Source: Geomonas anaerohicana (GTDB taxonomy: Bacteria > Desulfobacterota > Desulfuromonadia > Geobacterales > Geobacteraceae). From it: a stretch of 64,000 nt of DNA. Below the pieces are notes generated by a model. It was not told where the DNA came from. It worked only from the letters and a program-made list of their open reading frames with translations, and searched no databases. Shown here piece after piece: positions 1 to 8,675 of the stretch (positions within the stretch are counted from its first letter, which is position 1; each line of letters starts with the position of its first letter). Both the position numbers and the translations under genes were made by a program. The stretch lies in the NCBI RefSeq assembly GCF_016458305.1, contig NZ_JAEMHL010000001.1, positions 496,001 through 560,000 of the forward strand. Direction: 5' to 3'.

Positions 1-575
<575 letters not shown>

Positions 576-578
576 GAG

Positions 579-1580
579 TTAGTTCCCCTCTTCCGGTGCT
601 GCCACGGCGGAAAGAGCCGCGGGTTCCGATACCGGTTCCGCGTTTTGCTGCGGCCTGGCGGCGCCTGCCTTGCGCTTTACCATGGTGCCCCAGAGGCCGT
701 TGGGTATGAAGATGACGCTGATCGCGATCAGCGCGCCCAGGATGATGAGATAGAGGAGCTGGAAGTCGGACAGGTAGGCCCAGAAGATCGTCTTGAAGGC
801 GAAGATCAGGATGGCCCCGAGAGCCGGTCCGAACAGGGTCCCCATGCCGCCGAAGACCACCATGACCACCGCCTGGTCGCTGACCAGGTCGCCCAGCGTC
901 GAGGAGGGGTCGATGAAGGTGATCCAGTAGGCGTAGATGCCGCCCAGGATGCCGGTGGGAAGCGCCGAGAGGATGAAGGACTGCATCTTCAGCTTGGTCG
1001 GGTTGAGGCCCAGCGCCTTGGCGCCTTCCTCGTCCTCGCGGATCGCCTTGAGCTTAAGCCCGAAGGGCGCGCGCTCCAGCAGATACCAGAGGATGGCGAA
1101 GGTGCCGCCTACCGTGATCAGCATCAGGTAGTAGAAGAACTGCGGGTTCAGGAACGCCTCCAGGCGCATGCCGTCCGGGCCGCCGGTGAACTCGACGTTC
1201 AGGGCGAGCTGCTGAATGGCGCGGGAGAGCGCCCAGGTGGCGATGGCGAAGTAGGCGCCTTTGAGCCTCAGGGTCGGGATGCCGGCGATGAGCGCCACGA
1301 TAGCGGCAGCGACGCCGCCAGCCGGCAGGGCCGCCCAGAAGGGGAGGTTCGCCTGCATCATGAGGATGCCGATGGTGTAGGCGCCGATGCCGAAGAAGGC
1401 ACCGTGGCCGAAGTTCAGGTAGCCGGTGTAGCCGGCGATGACGTCGAAGGCGATGGCGAGCCCGATCCACATCACCCCCTCGGTGAGGACACGCAGTACG
1501 AAGGTGTCATGCACCACGAGAGGCAGGATCAAAAGGGCGGCACCGATGATGGCCAGTATGGTTGCGCCACGATTTTTCAT
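579..1580 (-). CDS. livM: Branched-chain amino-acid ABC transporter permease LivM
   Basis: Inner-membrane permease subunit of 333 residues with many hydrophobic helices. It carries the family stretch AFDVIAGYTGYLNFGHGAFFGIGAY near the N-terminus (residues about 43-67) and the cytoplasmic EAA-like loop around LKAIREDEEGAKALGL (about 178-195). The C-terminus has a polar, Ala/Pro-rich tail of about 30 residues beyond the last membrane helix. The ATG is one base after the livH stop and the stop is 3 bases before livG, so this is a tight operon. The family assignment is secure; the exact substrate (leucine/isoleucine/valine or another amino acid) is not shown by the sequence. Confidence 0.95.
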   Translation of the reverse strand: MKNRGATILAIIGAALLILPLVVHDTFVLRVLTEGVMWIGLAIAFDVIAGYTGYLNFGHGAFFGIGAYTIGILMMQANLPFWAALPAGGVAAAIVALIAGIPTLRLKGAYFAIATWALSRAIQQLALNVEFTGGPDGMRLEAFLNPQFFYYLMLITVGGTFAILWYLLERAPFGLKLKAIREDEEGAKALGLNPTKLKMQSFILSALPTGILGGIYAYWITFIDPSSTLGDLVSDQAVVMVVFGGMGTLFGPALGAILIFAFKTIFWAYLSDFQLLYLIILGALIAISVIFIPNGLWGTMVKRKAGAARPQQNAEPVSEPAALSAVAAPEEGN

Positions 1581-1581
1581 G

Positions 1582-2469
1582 TCAGACCCCCTTGCCGAAC
1601 AGCCCGCGCGGGGAAATCAGCAGGATGATGTAGAGGATGGCGAAGACGGCGAGCAGGGTGTGGCTCGGGTTGAAGTAGATCATGAAGATCGACTGTACCA
1701 GGCCCAGAAGGAGCGCCGCCCAGGGCACGCCGGCCAGGTAGCCCATGCCGGCGAGCACCACCACGAAGAAGGCGAAGATGGTGTACTCGTTGCCCATCTG
1801 GGCGCCGATGGAGAGGATACAGCCCAGGAGCACGCCGGTCATGGCCGAGATGCCGACGTAGATGCCGTACACGTAGGAGCCGGTGCGCTTGCTGTTCACT
1901 CCCATGAGACCCGCGGCATCCTTGTGCTGTGCCAGCGCACGGACGCCGAGGCCGAAATTGGTCTTTTTCAAGAGGTAGTGCAGGATCAGGGTGATCGCCA
2001 GCGCGTAGGCGAGACCCACCAGACGCACGGTCGGGATGGTCACGGTCAGCCCCAGCGGCTCCAGGTTGAACGATCCTTCCGAGAAGGCGGACGGGATCGA
2101 GTTCGAGTAGAAGCCAAAGGCGGTGAGGGCGAGCCCGCGGAACATGATGGCCAGGCCGAAGGTGAAGACGAGGCCCATCAGGAAGGGGTTGCCCTTGGTC
2201 CCGGAAAGCACCCGGTGGATCACCGGCTGGATCACGTAGCCGACCCCGAAGTAGAGGACGAAAATGACCGGCAGAAAAAGGAAAGGATCGAGGCCGGTCC
2301 ATTTGTTCAGGTAGTAGCCGGTGAAGGCCCCGAACATGATCCATTCCCCGACGGCGAAGTCGATGACGTGCATGACCCCGTAGGTGAGCGAGAATGCGAT
2401 GGCGATGGTGATGTAGATCCCCCCCAGCAGTATCCCGTCGGTCAAAGCTTGTGGCAGCAGTTCCATCAT
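1582..2469 (-). CDS. livH: Branched-chain amino-acid ABC transporter permease LivH
   Basis: Inner-membrane permease partner of LivM, 295 residues, the usual length. It begins MMELLPQALTDGILLGGIYI and has about eight hydrophobic segments. The conserved cytoplasmic loop is GLGVRALAQHKDAAGLMGVN. A GGAGG ribosome site lies about 9 bases upstream of the chosen ATG. The gene follows livK after a 175-base gap containing a strong hairpin (2595-2630). Confidence 0.95.
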   Translation of the reverse strand: MMELLPQALTDGILLGGIYITIAIAFSLTYGVMHVIDFAVGEWIMFGAFTGYYLNKWTGLDPFLFLPVIFVLYFGVGYVIQPVIHRVLSGTKGNPFLMGLVFTFGLAIMFRGLALTAFGFYSNSIPSAFSEGSFNLEPLGLTVTIPTVRLVGLAYALAITLILHYLLKKTNFGLGVRALAQHKDAAGLMGVNSKRTGSYVYGIYVGISAMTGVLLGCILSIGAQMGNEYTIFAFFVVVLAGMGYLAGVPWAALLLGLVQSIFMIYFNPSHTLLAVFAILYIILLISPRGLFGKGV

Positions 2470-2578
2470 AAAGCAAGTCCTCCAGCGTTGCGTTTCCAGC
2501 GAATAGTGCAGCTACGTTGTGTGCGGTCCGTCTGGACCGGCGGCGGTCGCCCGCCCGGGCCGCTCTGGCCGTTGTGGC

Positions 2579-2630
2579 TCCCCGATGCGGGGAAATCCCC
2601 TGCCGGCGGCGTTTGCTGCCGGCAGGGGAT
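2579..2630 (-). terminator. Two hairpins between livK and livH (attenuator/processing site)
   Basis: Directly after the livK stop, a perfect 13-bp inverted repeat (arms 2595-2607 and 2618-2630, GCCGGCAGGGGAT) is followed by a small TCCCC/GGGGA hairpin at 2579-2593. There is no T-run. It probably stabilises livK mRNA or reduces readthrough, giving more binding protein than membrane subunits. That role is inferred from position. Confidence 0.6.
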
Positions 2631-2644
2631 GCTTCATGCAGCTA

Positions 2645-3886
2645 TTAACGGGACTTCCACTCTTTCATCGGGTAGATGGCCGGAGCTTCGACGGAAGCCT
2701 TCGGGCCGACGGTCTTGACCTGGCCGCTCTGGATCTGGACGGTGAGCGGGTCGAGGCCGACGTTGGCGTGGTAGAACTCGCCGGAGGTGGCGAACTTCAC
2801 GCGGCCGTAGAAGGTCTGCACGTCGATCTGCTCGAGAGCCGCGATCAGCTTGGTGCGGGTAGCCTCGTCCATCCCCGGCTTCGCGCCGATTTTCTGCAGA
2901 GCGGTCTGGAAGGCGATGCCGGCGGCGGAGCAGCCACCCTGGGTGTAGTCGCCCGGGTTGTTGAATGCTTTCTGGGAAGCGGCTGCGTAAGCGGCAGCGT
3001 TCGGCCAGAGCACCTTGCTCTTGGTCTTGGCGGTGCCGGTCCAGCAGGTGGTGCCGAAGATCTGCTCGCCGTCTTTGCCGACTGCGTCGATGAATGCCTT
3101 GTCGGTGATGCCACAGTGCATGAGGAGGGCTTTCGGGGTGTAGCCGATCTGCTTGAGTGCTTTCACGAACTTCACGTGCTCTTCGTCGTGGCCGCCGAAG
3201 GCGATGACGTCGGGCTTCATGCTACGTACTGCGGAGAGGAGCGGGGTCATGTCCTGACCGGACGGGACGATGCTGAACTTCACGATCTTCAGCTTGGCCT
3301 TCTCGGCGGCTGCCTTGTAGGACTCGGCGGTTGCCTTGGAGAATGCGTCGTTGGAGCCGATGATGGCGATGGTCTTCGGAGCCGGCTTCATCTCGGTCAG
3401 GGTCTTGATGGAGGTAGCGCCGGTGAAGTTGATCGGCGGGATGGTGCCGAAGGTGTACTTGAACTTGTTCTTCCAGATGAGCGGGCTCTCGGCGGAGCCG
3501 GTGATCATCGGGATCTTGTACTTGTCGACGACCGGGGCCACGGCGAGGGTTACGCCGGAGGAGTAGGGGCCGAGGATGAAGTCGACTTTCTCCTGGGTGA
3601 TCAGCCTCTCAGCCGCTGCCGCGCCGGCAGCCGGGTTGGACTGGGCGTCTGCGTACACCAGCTTGACCGGGTACTTCTTGCCCTGGATCTCGATACCGCC
3701 CTTGGCGTTTACTTCCTGCGCCCAGAGGTCGTAACCGCGCTTGGTGATGTTGCCGCCGGTGACCAGATCGCCGGACAGCTCGGTGATGACACCGATCTTG
3801 AAGAAGTTCCTCTGCTCTGCGTGGGCCGGGATGGCCACGAAGAGGGCTGCGATGAGCAGCAGTACCCTGACGAATCCAAACTTCAT
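2645..3886 (-). CDS. livK: Periplasmic branched-chain amino-acid-binding protein (LivK/LivJ type)
   Basis: Type I periplasmic substrate-binding protein that captures the ligand for LivHMG. I chose the ATG at 3886 (413 residues). It has an AGGAGGT ribosome site 6 bases upstream and opens with a clear signal peptide (MKFGFVRVLLLIAALFVAIP, cleaved after AHA), whereas the longer open frame adds 65 non-secretory residues. Mature features include FFKIGVITELSGD, YADAQSNPAAGAAAAERLI (residues about 93-110) and IGSNDAFSKATAE, typical of the family. It is first in the operon, behind a sigma-54-type promoter at 4045-4060. Confidence 0.93.
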   Translation of the reverse strand: MKFGFVRVLLLIAALFVAIPAHAEQRNFFKIGVITELSGDLVTGGNITKRGYDLWAQEVNAKGGIEIQGKKYPVKLVYADAQSNPAAGAAAAERLITQEKVDFILGPYSSGVTLAVAPVVDKYKIPMITGSAESPLIWKNKFKYTFGTIPPINFTGATSIKTLTEMKPAPKTIAIIGSNDAFSKATAESYKAAAEKAKLKIVKFSIVPSGQDMTPLLSAVRSMKPDVIAFGGHDEEHVKFVKALKQIGYTPKALLMHCGITDKAFIDAVGKDGEQIFGTTCWTGTAKTKSKVLWPNAAAYAAASQKAFNNPGDYTQGGCSAAGIAFQTALQKIGAKPGMDEATRTKLIAALEQIDVQTFYGRVKFATSGEFYHANVGLDPLTVQIQSGQVKTVGPKASVEAPAIYPMKEWKSR

Positions 3887-4044
3887 TGTGCTACCTCCTG
3901 TTGTTTGATGTGCCAAAAAAAGTTTTTGAAACAACCTGCATCGCATTCCATTCAGGGTTCGCGGCCGGTGCGGTGGACGACGTCGGCTACCGTCGGCCGA
4001 GGGAACCCGGCGCCCGCACCTCCCGGCGCTGGCAGCCCGTATAC

Positions 4045-4060
4045 AGCAGAAAGCATGCCA
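4045..4060 (-). promoter_or_regulatory. Sigma-54 (-24/-12) promoter of the liv operon
   Basis: On the minus strand the site reads TGGCATG-CTTT-CTGCT, against the sigma-54 consensus TGGCAYG-N4-TTGCW. GG and GC are separated by exactly 10 bases. It lies about 160 bases upstream of the livK ATG and directly downstream of a sigma-54 activator gene, as expected for an activator-dependent promoter. Confidence 0.72.
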
Positions 4061-4211
4061 AATGGCCCGTTCCGGCGGCAAAGGAGAATTTTGCAGAACG
4101 GGGTTTGGCGAAACTCCGCATGCTTACTGACAATGAACGGTGAACGGGGCGATGCGGGGGAGGCAGGAGGGGGATTGTGCCCCGCCGAGGCGCCCCGGGT
4201 CGACGGCAAAA

Positions 4212-4229
4212 TTATTCACATGTGAATAA
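4212..4229. promoter_or_regulatory. Perfect 18-bp palindrome, likely upstream activating site
   Basis: TTATTCACATGTGAATAA is a perfect palindrome about 150 bp upstream of the -24 element of the liv promoter, the usual position for a sigma-54 enhancer site. A close relative occurs at 6148-6163 upstream of the aminotransferase gene. I infer that it binds the regulator encoded at 4253-6031. Confidence 0.6.
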
Positions 4230-4252
4230 AGGTCGTATACAGGGTCGCGCCA

Positions 4253-6031
4253 TCAGCAGGCGAGCCCGTAGCGTTTTAATTTGCGTGCTATGGTCGGCTG
4301 GCTCACGCCGAGCGCCTCGGCCAGGTCGGCCTGGCAGCCGTGTGATTTGATGGCATGGGCCAGCAACGCACGCTCAGTACTTTCAATGACTTGCGGCAGG
4401 GTCATGCTCTCGGGCCACTGTGCCGGTGCGGTCGCCTCGCTGGTGTCACCCTTGGCCACGTCGGCGGGGAGATCCTGCAAGCTGATCACTTCGGACTCGG
4501 TCATGACCACCAGGCGCTCGCACAGGTTCATCAGCTCGCGCACGTTGCCCGGGAACGGGTACCCCAAAAGGGTGTCGCAAGCCGCGCGGGAGAGGCGTTT
4601 GCTGGTTTTGTGCTTCTTCGCGTACCACTCGATGTAGTGCAGGATGAGGGGGAGCAGGCATTCCTTGCGCTCCTTGAGGGATGGGACGTGGATCGGGATG
4701 ACCTTGAGGCGGTAGTAGAGGTCGAGGCGGAACTTCCCTTCTTCGACCATTTGCTCTAGGTTTCGGTGGGTTGCGGCGAGGATGCGCACCTTCACCTCGC
4801 GGGGGCGGGTGCTCCCCAGGCGCATGATGGTGCCGTCCTCCATGAAGCGCAAAAGCTTCACCTGTGAGGGGAGCGGCAGTTCGGCGATCTCGTCCAGGAA
4901 CAGGATGCCGCCGTCGGCGAGCTCGAAGTAGCCCGGTTTGCCGCCGGTCTGGGCGCCGGTAAAGGCCCCCTTGTCGTAGCCGAAAAGCTCCGATTCTATG
5001 AGGGATTCCGGGATGGCGCCGCAGTTGATCTTGATGAGGGGCTTGTTGGCGCGCTCCGAGTTCTTGTGGATCAGGTCGGCGAAGAGCCCCTTGCCCACGC
5101 CTGACGGCCCCAGGATCAGCACGGTGGACTCGACCTTGGCGACCTTGAGCGCCTGGCGCAGCGCCTTGAGCATGGCGGGGCTGCGGGCGATGATCTGCTG
5201 GTTCTCAAGCTGCTGTTCCTGCTGCATTTCCAGCATCTGGTTGCGGTACTGGTCCCGGATCGCCTCCTGGTCCTCCAGTTCGCGCTGCAGGTTGTCGATT
5301 TCCGTGATATCCCGCTCGCTGACGACTACCCGGGTGATGCGGCCGGCCGAGTCGAAGACGGGGGCTGCCGTGGTGATCAGTTTGCGCCCCTCGCGCTGCT
5401 GCAGGAGGTTCACCCGCGTCCCCGTCCTGAGCACCTCGAGGGTAGCGGAACGGTCGAAAACACGGGCGTTGATGAGGTCGCGCATGTTGCGCCCGACCAC
5501 GTCCTTGGCCTGGACGTTGTTGATGCGCTCGGAAGCCGGGTTGATGCGCACGACGTTGGCGTCGGCGTCGCAGATCCAGAGGCCGTCCGACGAGGAGTCG
5601 ATGATGGTGTCGAGCTCTCGGGTAAGTCCCTGGAAAAACTCCATCTGCTTGGCCATCTCTTCGAGTTCCGTGCTCTCGACGAAGACGCAGACGGCGCCCA
5701 CCTGCTCGTGGTCCAGGAGCATCGGGCTCACCCGCACCAGGAAGTTGGATTCGATGCCGCGTACCGAGATCTCGGCATTACGCGCATGTCCCAAAAGCCG
5801 CTGCGCCACCTTGGGCCAGAGGTCGGGGAGCACGTCGTTCAGGTGCACCCCCTGGAACGCGCCGAAGCTCTCCCGGACCGCTCGGTTGGCCAGGATCACC
5901 ATGCCCGAGGTGTTGACGGCCAGGATGCCGACATCGACGGCGTTGACCATGGCTTGGTAGAAGGCGTCCGAGCGCAGCTCGCCTCCGCTGGAAAAACCGA
6001 TCAGTTCCACTGGGTTAAGCGAGTTGTTCAC
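4253..6031 (-). CDS. Sigma-54-dependent transcriptional activator with two PAS domains and Fis-type HTH
   Basis: A 592-residue enhancer-binding protein. The order is PAS 1 (about 20-125, with GILAVNTSGMVILANRAV), PAS 2 (about 145-245, with GLWICDADANVVRINPASERIN), a short Gln/Glu-rich coiled coil, an AAA+ sigma-54 domain (Walker A GPSGVGKG, sigma-54 contact loop GAFTGA, Walker B GGILFLDEIAE) and a C-terminal Fis-like HTH (QADLAEALGVSQPTIARKL). The start is a GTG with AGAAGGAG upstream. It sits between the liv operon and the divergent aminotransferase gene. The paired palindromes at 4212 and 6148 suggest it activates both. The signal sensed by the PAS domains is not visible. Confidence 0.93.
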   Translation of the reverse strand: MNNSLNPVELIGFSSGGELRSDAFYQAMVNAVDVGILAVNTSGMVILANRAVRESFGAFQGVHLNDVLPDLWPKVAQRLLGHARNAEISVRGIESNFLVRVSPMLLDHEQVGAVCVFVESTELEEMAKQMEFFQGLTRELDTIIDSSSDGLWICDADANVVRINPASERINNVQAKDVVGRNMRDLINARVFDRSATLEVLRTGTRVNLLQQREGRKLITTAAPVFDSAGRITRVVVSERDITEIDNLQRELEDQEAIRDQYRNQMLEMQQEQQLENQQIIARSPAMLKALRQALKVAKVESTVLILGPSGVGKGLFADLIHKNSERANKPLIKINCGAIPESLIESELFGYDKGAFTGAQTGGKPGYFELADGGILFLDEIAELPLPSQVKLLRFMEDGTIMRLGSTRPREVKVRILAATHRNLEQMVEEGKFRLDLYYRLKVIPIHVPSLKERKECLLPLILHYIEWYAKKHKTSKRLSRAACDTLLGYPFPGNVRELMNLCERLVVMTESEVISLQDLPADVAKGDTSEATAPAQWPESMTLPQVIESTERALLAHAIKSHGCQADLAEALGVSQPTIARKLKRYGLAC

Positions 6032-6147
6032 GGCGGAGCTTCTCCTTCTGCGTACTCTCTTTTACCGGTCGGGAGGCCTGGAAGGGCGGGCAGTTGTGGC
6101 GTATACCATATCCCCGTTGAGGCGCATTATGCAGAAATGAATCAAAT

Positions 6148-6163
6148 ATTCAAGTGTAAATAA
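6148..6163. promoter_or_regulatory. Second copy of the activator palindrome, upstream of the aminotransferase
   Basis: TATTCAAGTGTAAATA matches 13 of 16 bases of the palindrome core at 4214-4227 plus flanks and keeps the TATTCA/TGTxAATA half-sites. It lies about 380 bp upstream of the aminotransferase ATG and about 115 bp upstream of the divergent regulator start. Confidence 0.45.
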
Positions 6164-6254
6164 TAGAACAACCCCGAAACAGTCATAGCCGTTCTTATCA
6201 CCCTCAGTAGTGAAAGTCCCTCCTTTTCGCGTATGACATTTTTGGCCTTACTTA

Positions 6255-6270
6255 TAGTGCGTTGCCTGCA
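6255..6270 (+). promoter_or_regulatory. Weak candidate sigma-54 promoter for the aminotransferase
   Basis: TAGTGCG-TTGC-CTGCA keeps the spacing and the -12 GC but has AG in place of the near-invariant GG at -24. It is about 90 bp downstream of the palindrome at 6148. It is offered only because the neighbouring activator and palindrome predict such a promoter here. Confidence 0.25.
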
Positions 6271-6320
6271 CCCCTGCCAGTATACATATAACGCGTTACT
6301 GTAGCGTGCGTTTTGCCTCT

Positions 6321-6508
6321 GTCACGAGAGAGGACCGTCGGTCAGCTAACCTTTACGTCAACGGCCAGGTCAGTCGATACAGGCTCCTCTCTGACAGCTT
6401 GGTACGGTCTTTGTAGTGGGGGATGACCGGGCGGACTGAACGAAGTCCGGTCTCTTCGATCCGACACCTTTACCGGGGGCCTCACACGAACCCGGTAGTC
6501 ACCAACTA
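6321..6508 (+). ncRNA. Structured 5' leader of the aminotransferase mRNA (unrecognised, riboswitch-like)
   Basis: This 500-base gap (6032-6529) holds no gene, but its 3' half folds strongly. An 8-bp stem pairs 6327-6334 with 6385-6392, extended by GTC/GAC at 6321 and 6393. A long imperfect stem pairs 6413-6431 with 6490-6508 and encloses a perfect 6-bp hairpin CGGACT/AGTCCG at 6432-6449. A competing hairpin ACCGGG (6472-6477)/CCCGGT (6491-6496) uses the same 3' strand. The motif CCTTTAC occurs twice (6350 and 6467). It ends just before the ribosome site. I match it to no known riboswitch class. Confidence 0.45.
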
Positions 6509-6529
6509 CTAGGCAAAGGAGCTTCACCC

Positions 6530-7840
6530 ATGACTGCTGGTAACGAGCAACTGATGGAACTGCGCAACAAACACGTCCCCGGAGGGGTGGCACTTTTGAG
6601 CCCCGCCTTCATTGCCAAGGCCCAGGGGGCCATCATGACCGACGTCGACGGACGTGACCTGATCGACTTCGCCGGTGGTATCGGCGTCAACAACGTCGGC
6701 CACAGCCATCCGAAAGTCGTCAAAGCCATCCAGGAGCAGGCCGAGAAATTCATCCACACCTGCTTCCACGTCGCTCCCTACCAGGGGTACATCGAGCTGG
6801 CACAGCGCCTGAACGAACTGGCACCGGGCAACTCCCCGAAGCAGACCATGCTGGCCAACTCCGGCGCCGAGGCGGTCGAGAACGCCATCAAGATCGCCCG
6901 CTACGTCACCAAGCGCCCGGGCGTCATCTCCCTTGAGAACGGCTTCCACGGCCGCACCCTGATGACCATGACCCTGACCTCCAAGGTGAAGCCTTACAAG
7001 TACGGCTTTGGCCCCTTCGCTCCGGAGAGCTACCGCATCCCGTCCGCATACTGCTACCGCTGCCCCTACGGCGGGAGCTACCCGAGCTGCGGCTGCGCCT
7101 GCGCCCACAAGCTCGACGAGTTCTTCACCGGCTACGTGGCGGCCGAGCAGACCGCTGCCATCATCATCGAGCCCATCCAGGGCGAGGGCGGCTTCGTCAC
7201 CCCGCCGAAGGAATACTTCGAGATCGTGCAGGGGATCTGCAAGAAGCACGGCATCCTCCTCATCATCGACGAGATCCAGAGCGGCATGGGGCGCACCGGC
7301 AAGCTGTTCGCCATCGACCACTGGGGCATCGAGCCGGACCTCATCACCACCGCCAAGAGCCTTGCCGGCGGCATGCCGCTCTCCGCGATCACCGGTCGCG
7401 CAGAGATCATGAGCCAGCCGCACCCGGGCGGACTGGGCGGCACCTACGGCGGCAACCCGCTCTCCTGCGCGGCTGCCCTCGCCGTCCTCGACATCTTCCT
7501 CAACGACGGGCTGCTGGACCAGTCCGTTAAGCTGGGCGAGAAGCTGCAGCAGCGCTTCGACGAGATGCAGCAGAAGTACGAGATCATCGGCGAAGTGCGC
7601 GGCAAGGGCCCCATGCTCGCCCTCGAGCTCGTGCGCGACCGCAACACCAAGGCGCCCGCCGGCGACCTCGCCAAGAAGCTGGTCAAGCTCTGCTACGACA
7701 AGGGGCTCGTCATCCTGTCCTGCGGTGCCCTCGGCAACGTAGTCCGTCTGCTGATGCCGCTGGTCATCACCGACGAGCAGCTCGAGCGCGGCATGGCCAT
7801 CCTCGAGGAGTCCCTCGCCGAGGTGAACGCCGAGATCTAA
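6530..7840 (+). CDS. gabT: Class III PLP aminotransferase, 4-aminobutyrate aminotransferase type
   Basis: Cytoplasmic PLP enzyme of 436 residues that moves an omega-amino group (for example from 4-aminobutyrate) to 2-oxoglutarate. Visible are NSGAEAVENAIKIAR (PLP phosphate region, about 105), NGFHGRT, the family motif LIIDEIQSGMGRTGKLFA (about 245) with the PLP-ring Asp, and the Schiff-base lysine in TTAKSLAGG (about 285). A Cys-rich insertion (YCYRCPYGGSYPSCGCAC, about 180-197) is notable and could be a metal site. The ATG has GGAG upstream. Pairing with liv transport suggests uptake and transamination of an amino acid. GABA specificity is by family only; an acetylornithine or beta-alanine enzyme is possible. 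Confidence 0.85.
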   Translation: MTAGNEQLMELRNKHVPGGVALLSPAFIAKAQGAIMTDVDGRDLIDFAGGIGVNNVGHSHPKVVKAIQEQAEKFIHTCFHVAPYQGYIELAQRLNELAPGNSPKQTMLANSGAEAVENAIKIARYVTKRPGVISLENGFHGRTLMTMTLTSKVKPYKYGFGPFAPESYRIPSAYCYRCPYGGSYPSCGCACAHKLDEFFTGYVAAEQTAAIIIEPIQGEGGFVTPPKEYFEIVQGICKKHGILLIIDEIQSGMGRTGKLFAIDHWGIEPDLITTAKSLAGGMPLSAITGRAEIMSQPHPGGLGGTYGGNPLSCAAALAVLDIFLNDGLLDQSVKLGEKLQQRFDEMQQKYEIIGEVRGKGPMLALELVRDRNTKAPAGDLAKKLVKLCYDKGLVILSCGALGNVVRLLMPLVITDEQLERGMAILEESLAEVNAEI

Positions 7841-7871
7841 GGCTCAAGGCAAAGCAGTAAGAACGATACGG

Positions 7872-7941
7872 CAACGGCAGTGTCTGGCATCTTCGGGGTT
7901 GGGGAAGAAGAGATGCACAGCACTGCCGTTGTCGTTTTTTT
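7872..7941 (+). terminator. Rho-independent terminator after the aminotransferase gene
   Basis: An 11-bp outer stem (CAACGGCAGTG at 7872-7882, CACTGCCGTTG at 7921-7931) is followed by a run of seven Ts (7935-7941). The intervening bases form a second inner hairpin. Confidence 0.85.
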
Positions 7942-8033
7942 AATACCTTAAAACCATTGGCCACGGAGAAAATCTGAGGAAATCTGAGAAAGGCGAAAAC
8001 ATGAACTTCAAGAGCTTTTGGTTTATGACAGCA

Positions 8034-8082
8034 GTATCTCCCTCTCCCTCTCCCTCGGGGAGAGTGGTTGGGGGTAGGGCGC
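8034..8082. repeat. Dispersed palindromic repeat, family A (CCCTCTCCC type)
   Basis: CTCTCCCTC/GGGGAGAG hairpin followed by GGTTGGGGGTAGGG. It is one of several degenerate copies in the window (45381-45474, 46603-46632, 51035-51069, 54355-54466, 61663-61706), mostly intergenic. Confidence 0.65.
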
Positions 8083-8180
8083 CAGTTAACTCTGCCGACC
8101 TACCCCTTGCCAGCGATGGCCGGCAAATGGCATAGTGGATAGCGCCGCGATGGGGCAGATTTTCAGGAAGGGGAACCTAC

Positions 8181-8675
8181 ATGACGGAGCAAAAAGATCC
8201 GAGACATACCGTGGTGGTAGGATGCCTGGTGCGCAACGACGAAAATCAGGTCCTGTTGATCCGCCACCGGAAGCGTGGCTGGGAGATACCGCAGGGGCGC
8301 GTCGAGGAAAGCGAGGACCTGGTCGCTGCTGTGCGCCGCGAGGTCGCCGAGGAGGCCGGTGTCGACGTGGAGATCGGTCCGCTTGCTGCCGTCTGGTCCA
8401 TGGTCTCCCCCACCTCCGCGCTCATCTTCGCCTTCCTGGGACGCTACATCTCTGGGGAGTTGAACCCGACTGATGACAGCGAAGCCGCCACCTGGGTGGC
8501 AGCAGCAGAGGCCGTCGAGATGGTGACGAGCCCCGTCATGCGCGAGCGGCTCGCCGTGCTCCTCAACTACGACGGCGGCGTAAGCTACCGCTCCTATTCG
8601 CTGAAGCCCTACCACCTGCACCACGAACGGAACCTGCTGGCCTGGCCGGAACCCGGTTCCAACTGCGACGTTTAG
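8181..8675 (+). CDS. Nudix hydrolase
   Basis: A 164-residue cytoplasmic pyrophosphohydrolase of the Nudix fold. The Nudix box GX5EX7REUXEEXGU is complete at about residues 39-61 (GRVEESEDLVAAVRREVAEEAGV), with the metal-binding REVAEE. The N-terminus (HTVVVGCLVRNDENQVLLIRH) is the usual first strand pair. A ribosome site (AAGGGGAA) precedes the ATG. The gene converges on the histidine kinase, with stops overlapping by 4 bases. The substrate cannot be told from sequence; nucleotide clean-up or RNA decapping types are alternatives. Confidence 0.9.
   Translation: MTEQKDPRHTVVVGCLVRNDENQVLLIRHRKRGWEIPQGRVEESEDLVAAVRREVAEEAGVDVEIGPLAAVWSMVSPTSALIFAFLGRYISGELNPTDDSEAATWVAAAEAVEMVTSPVMRERLAVLLNYDGGVSYRSYSLKPYHLHHERNLLAWPEPGSNCDV

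Noticed and set aside
6432-6496. Guanidine-II (mini-ykkC) riboswitch because ACGA occurs in two loops
   Set aside because: Loop sizes and closing stems do not fit the class; the second ACGA lies in a large loop.
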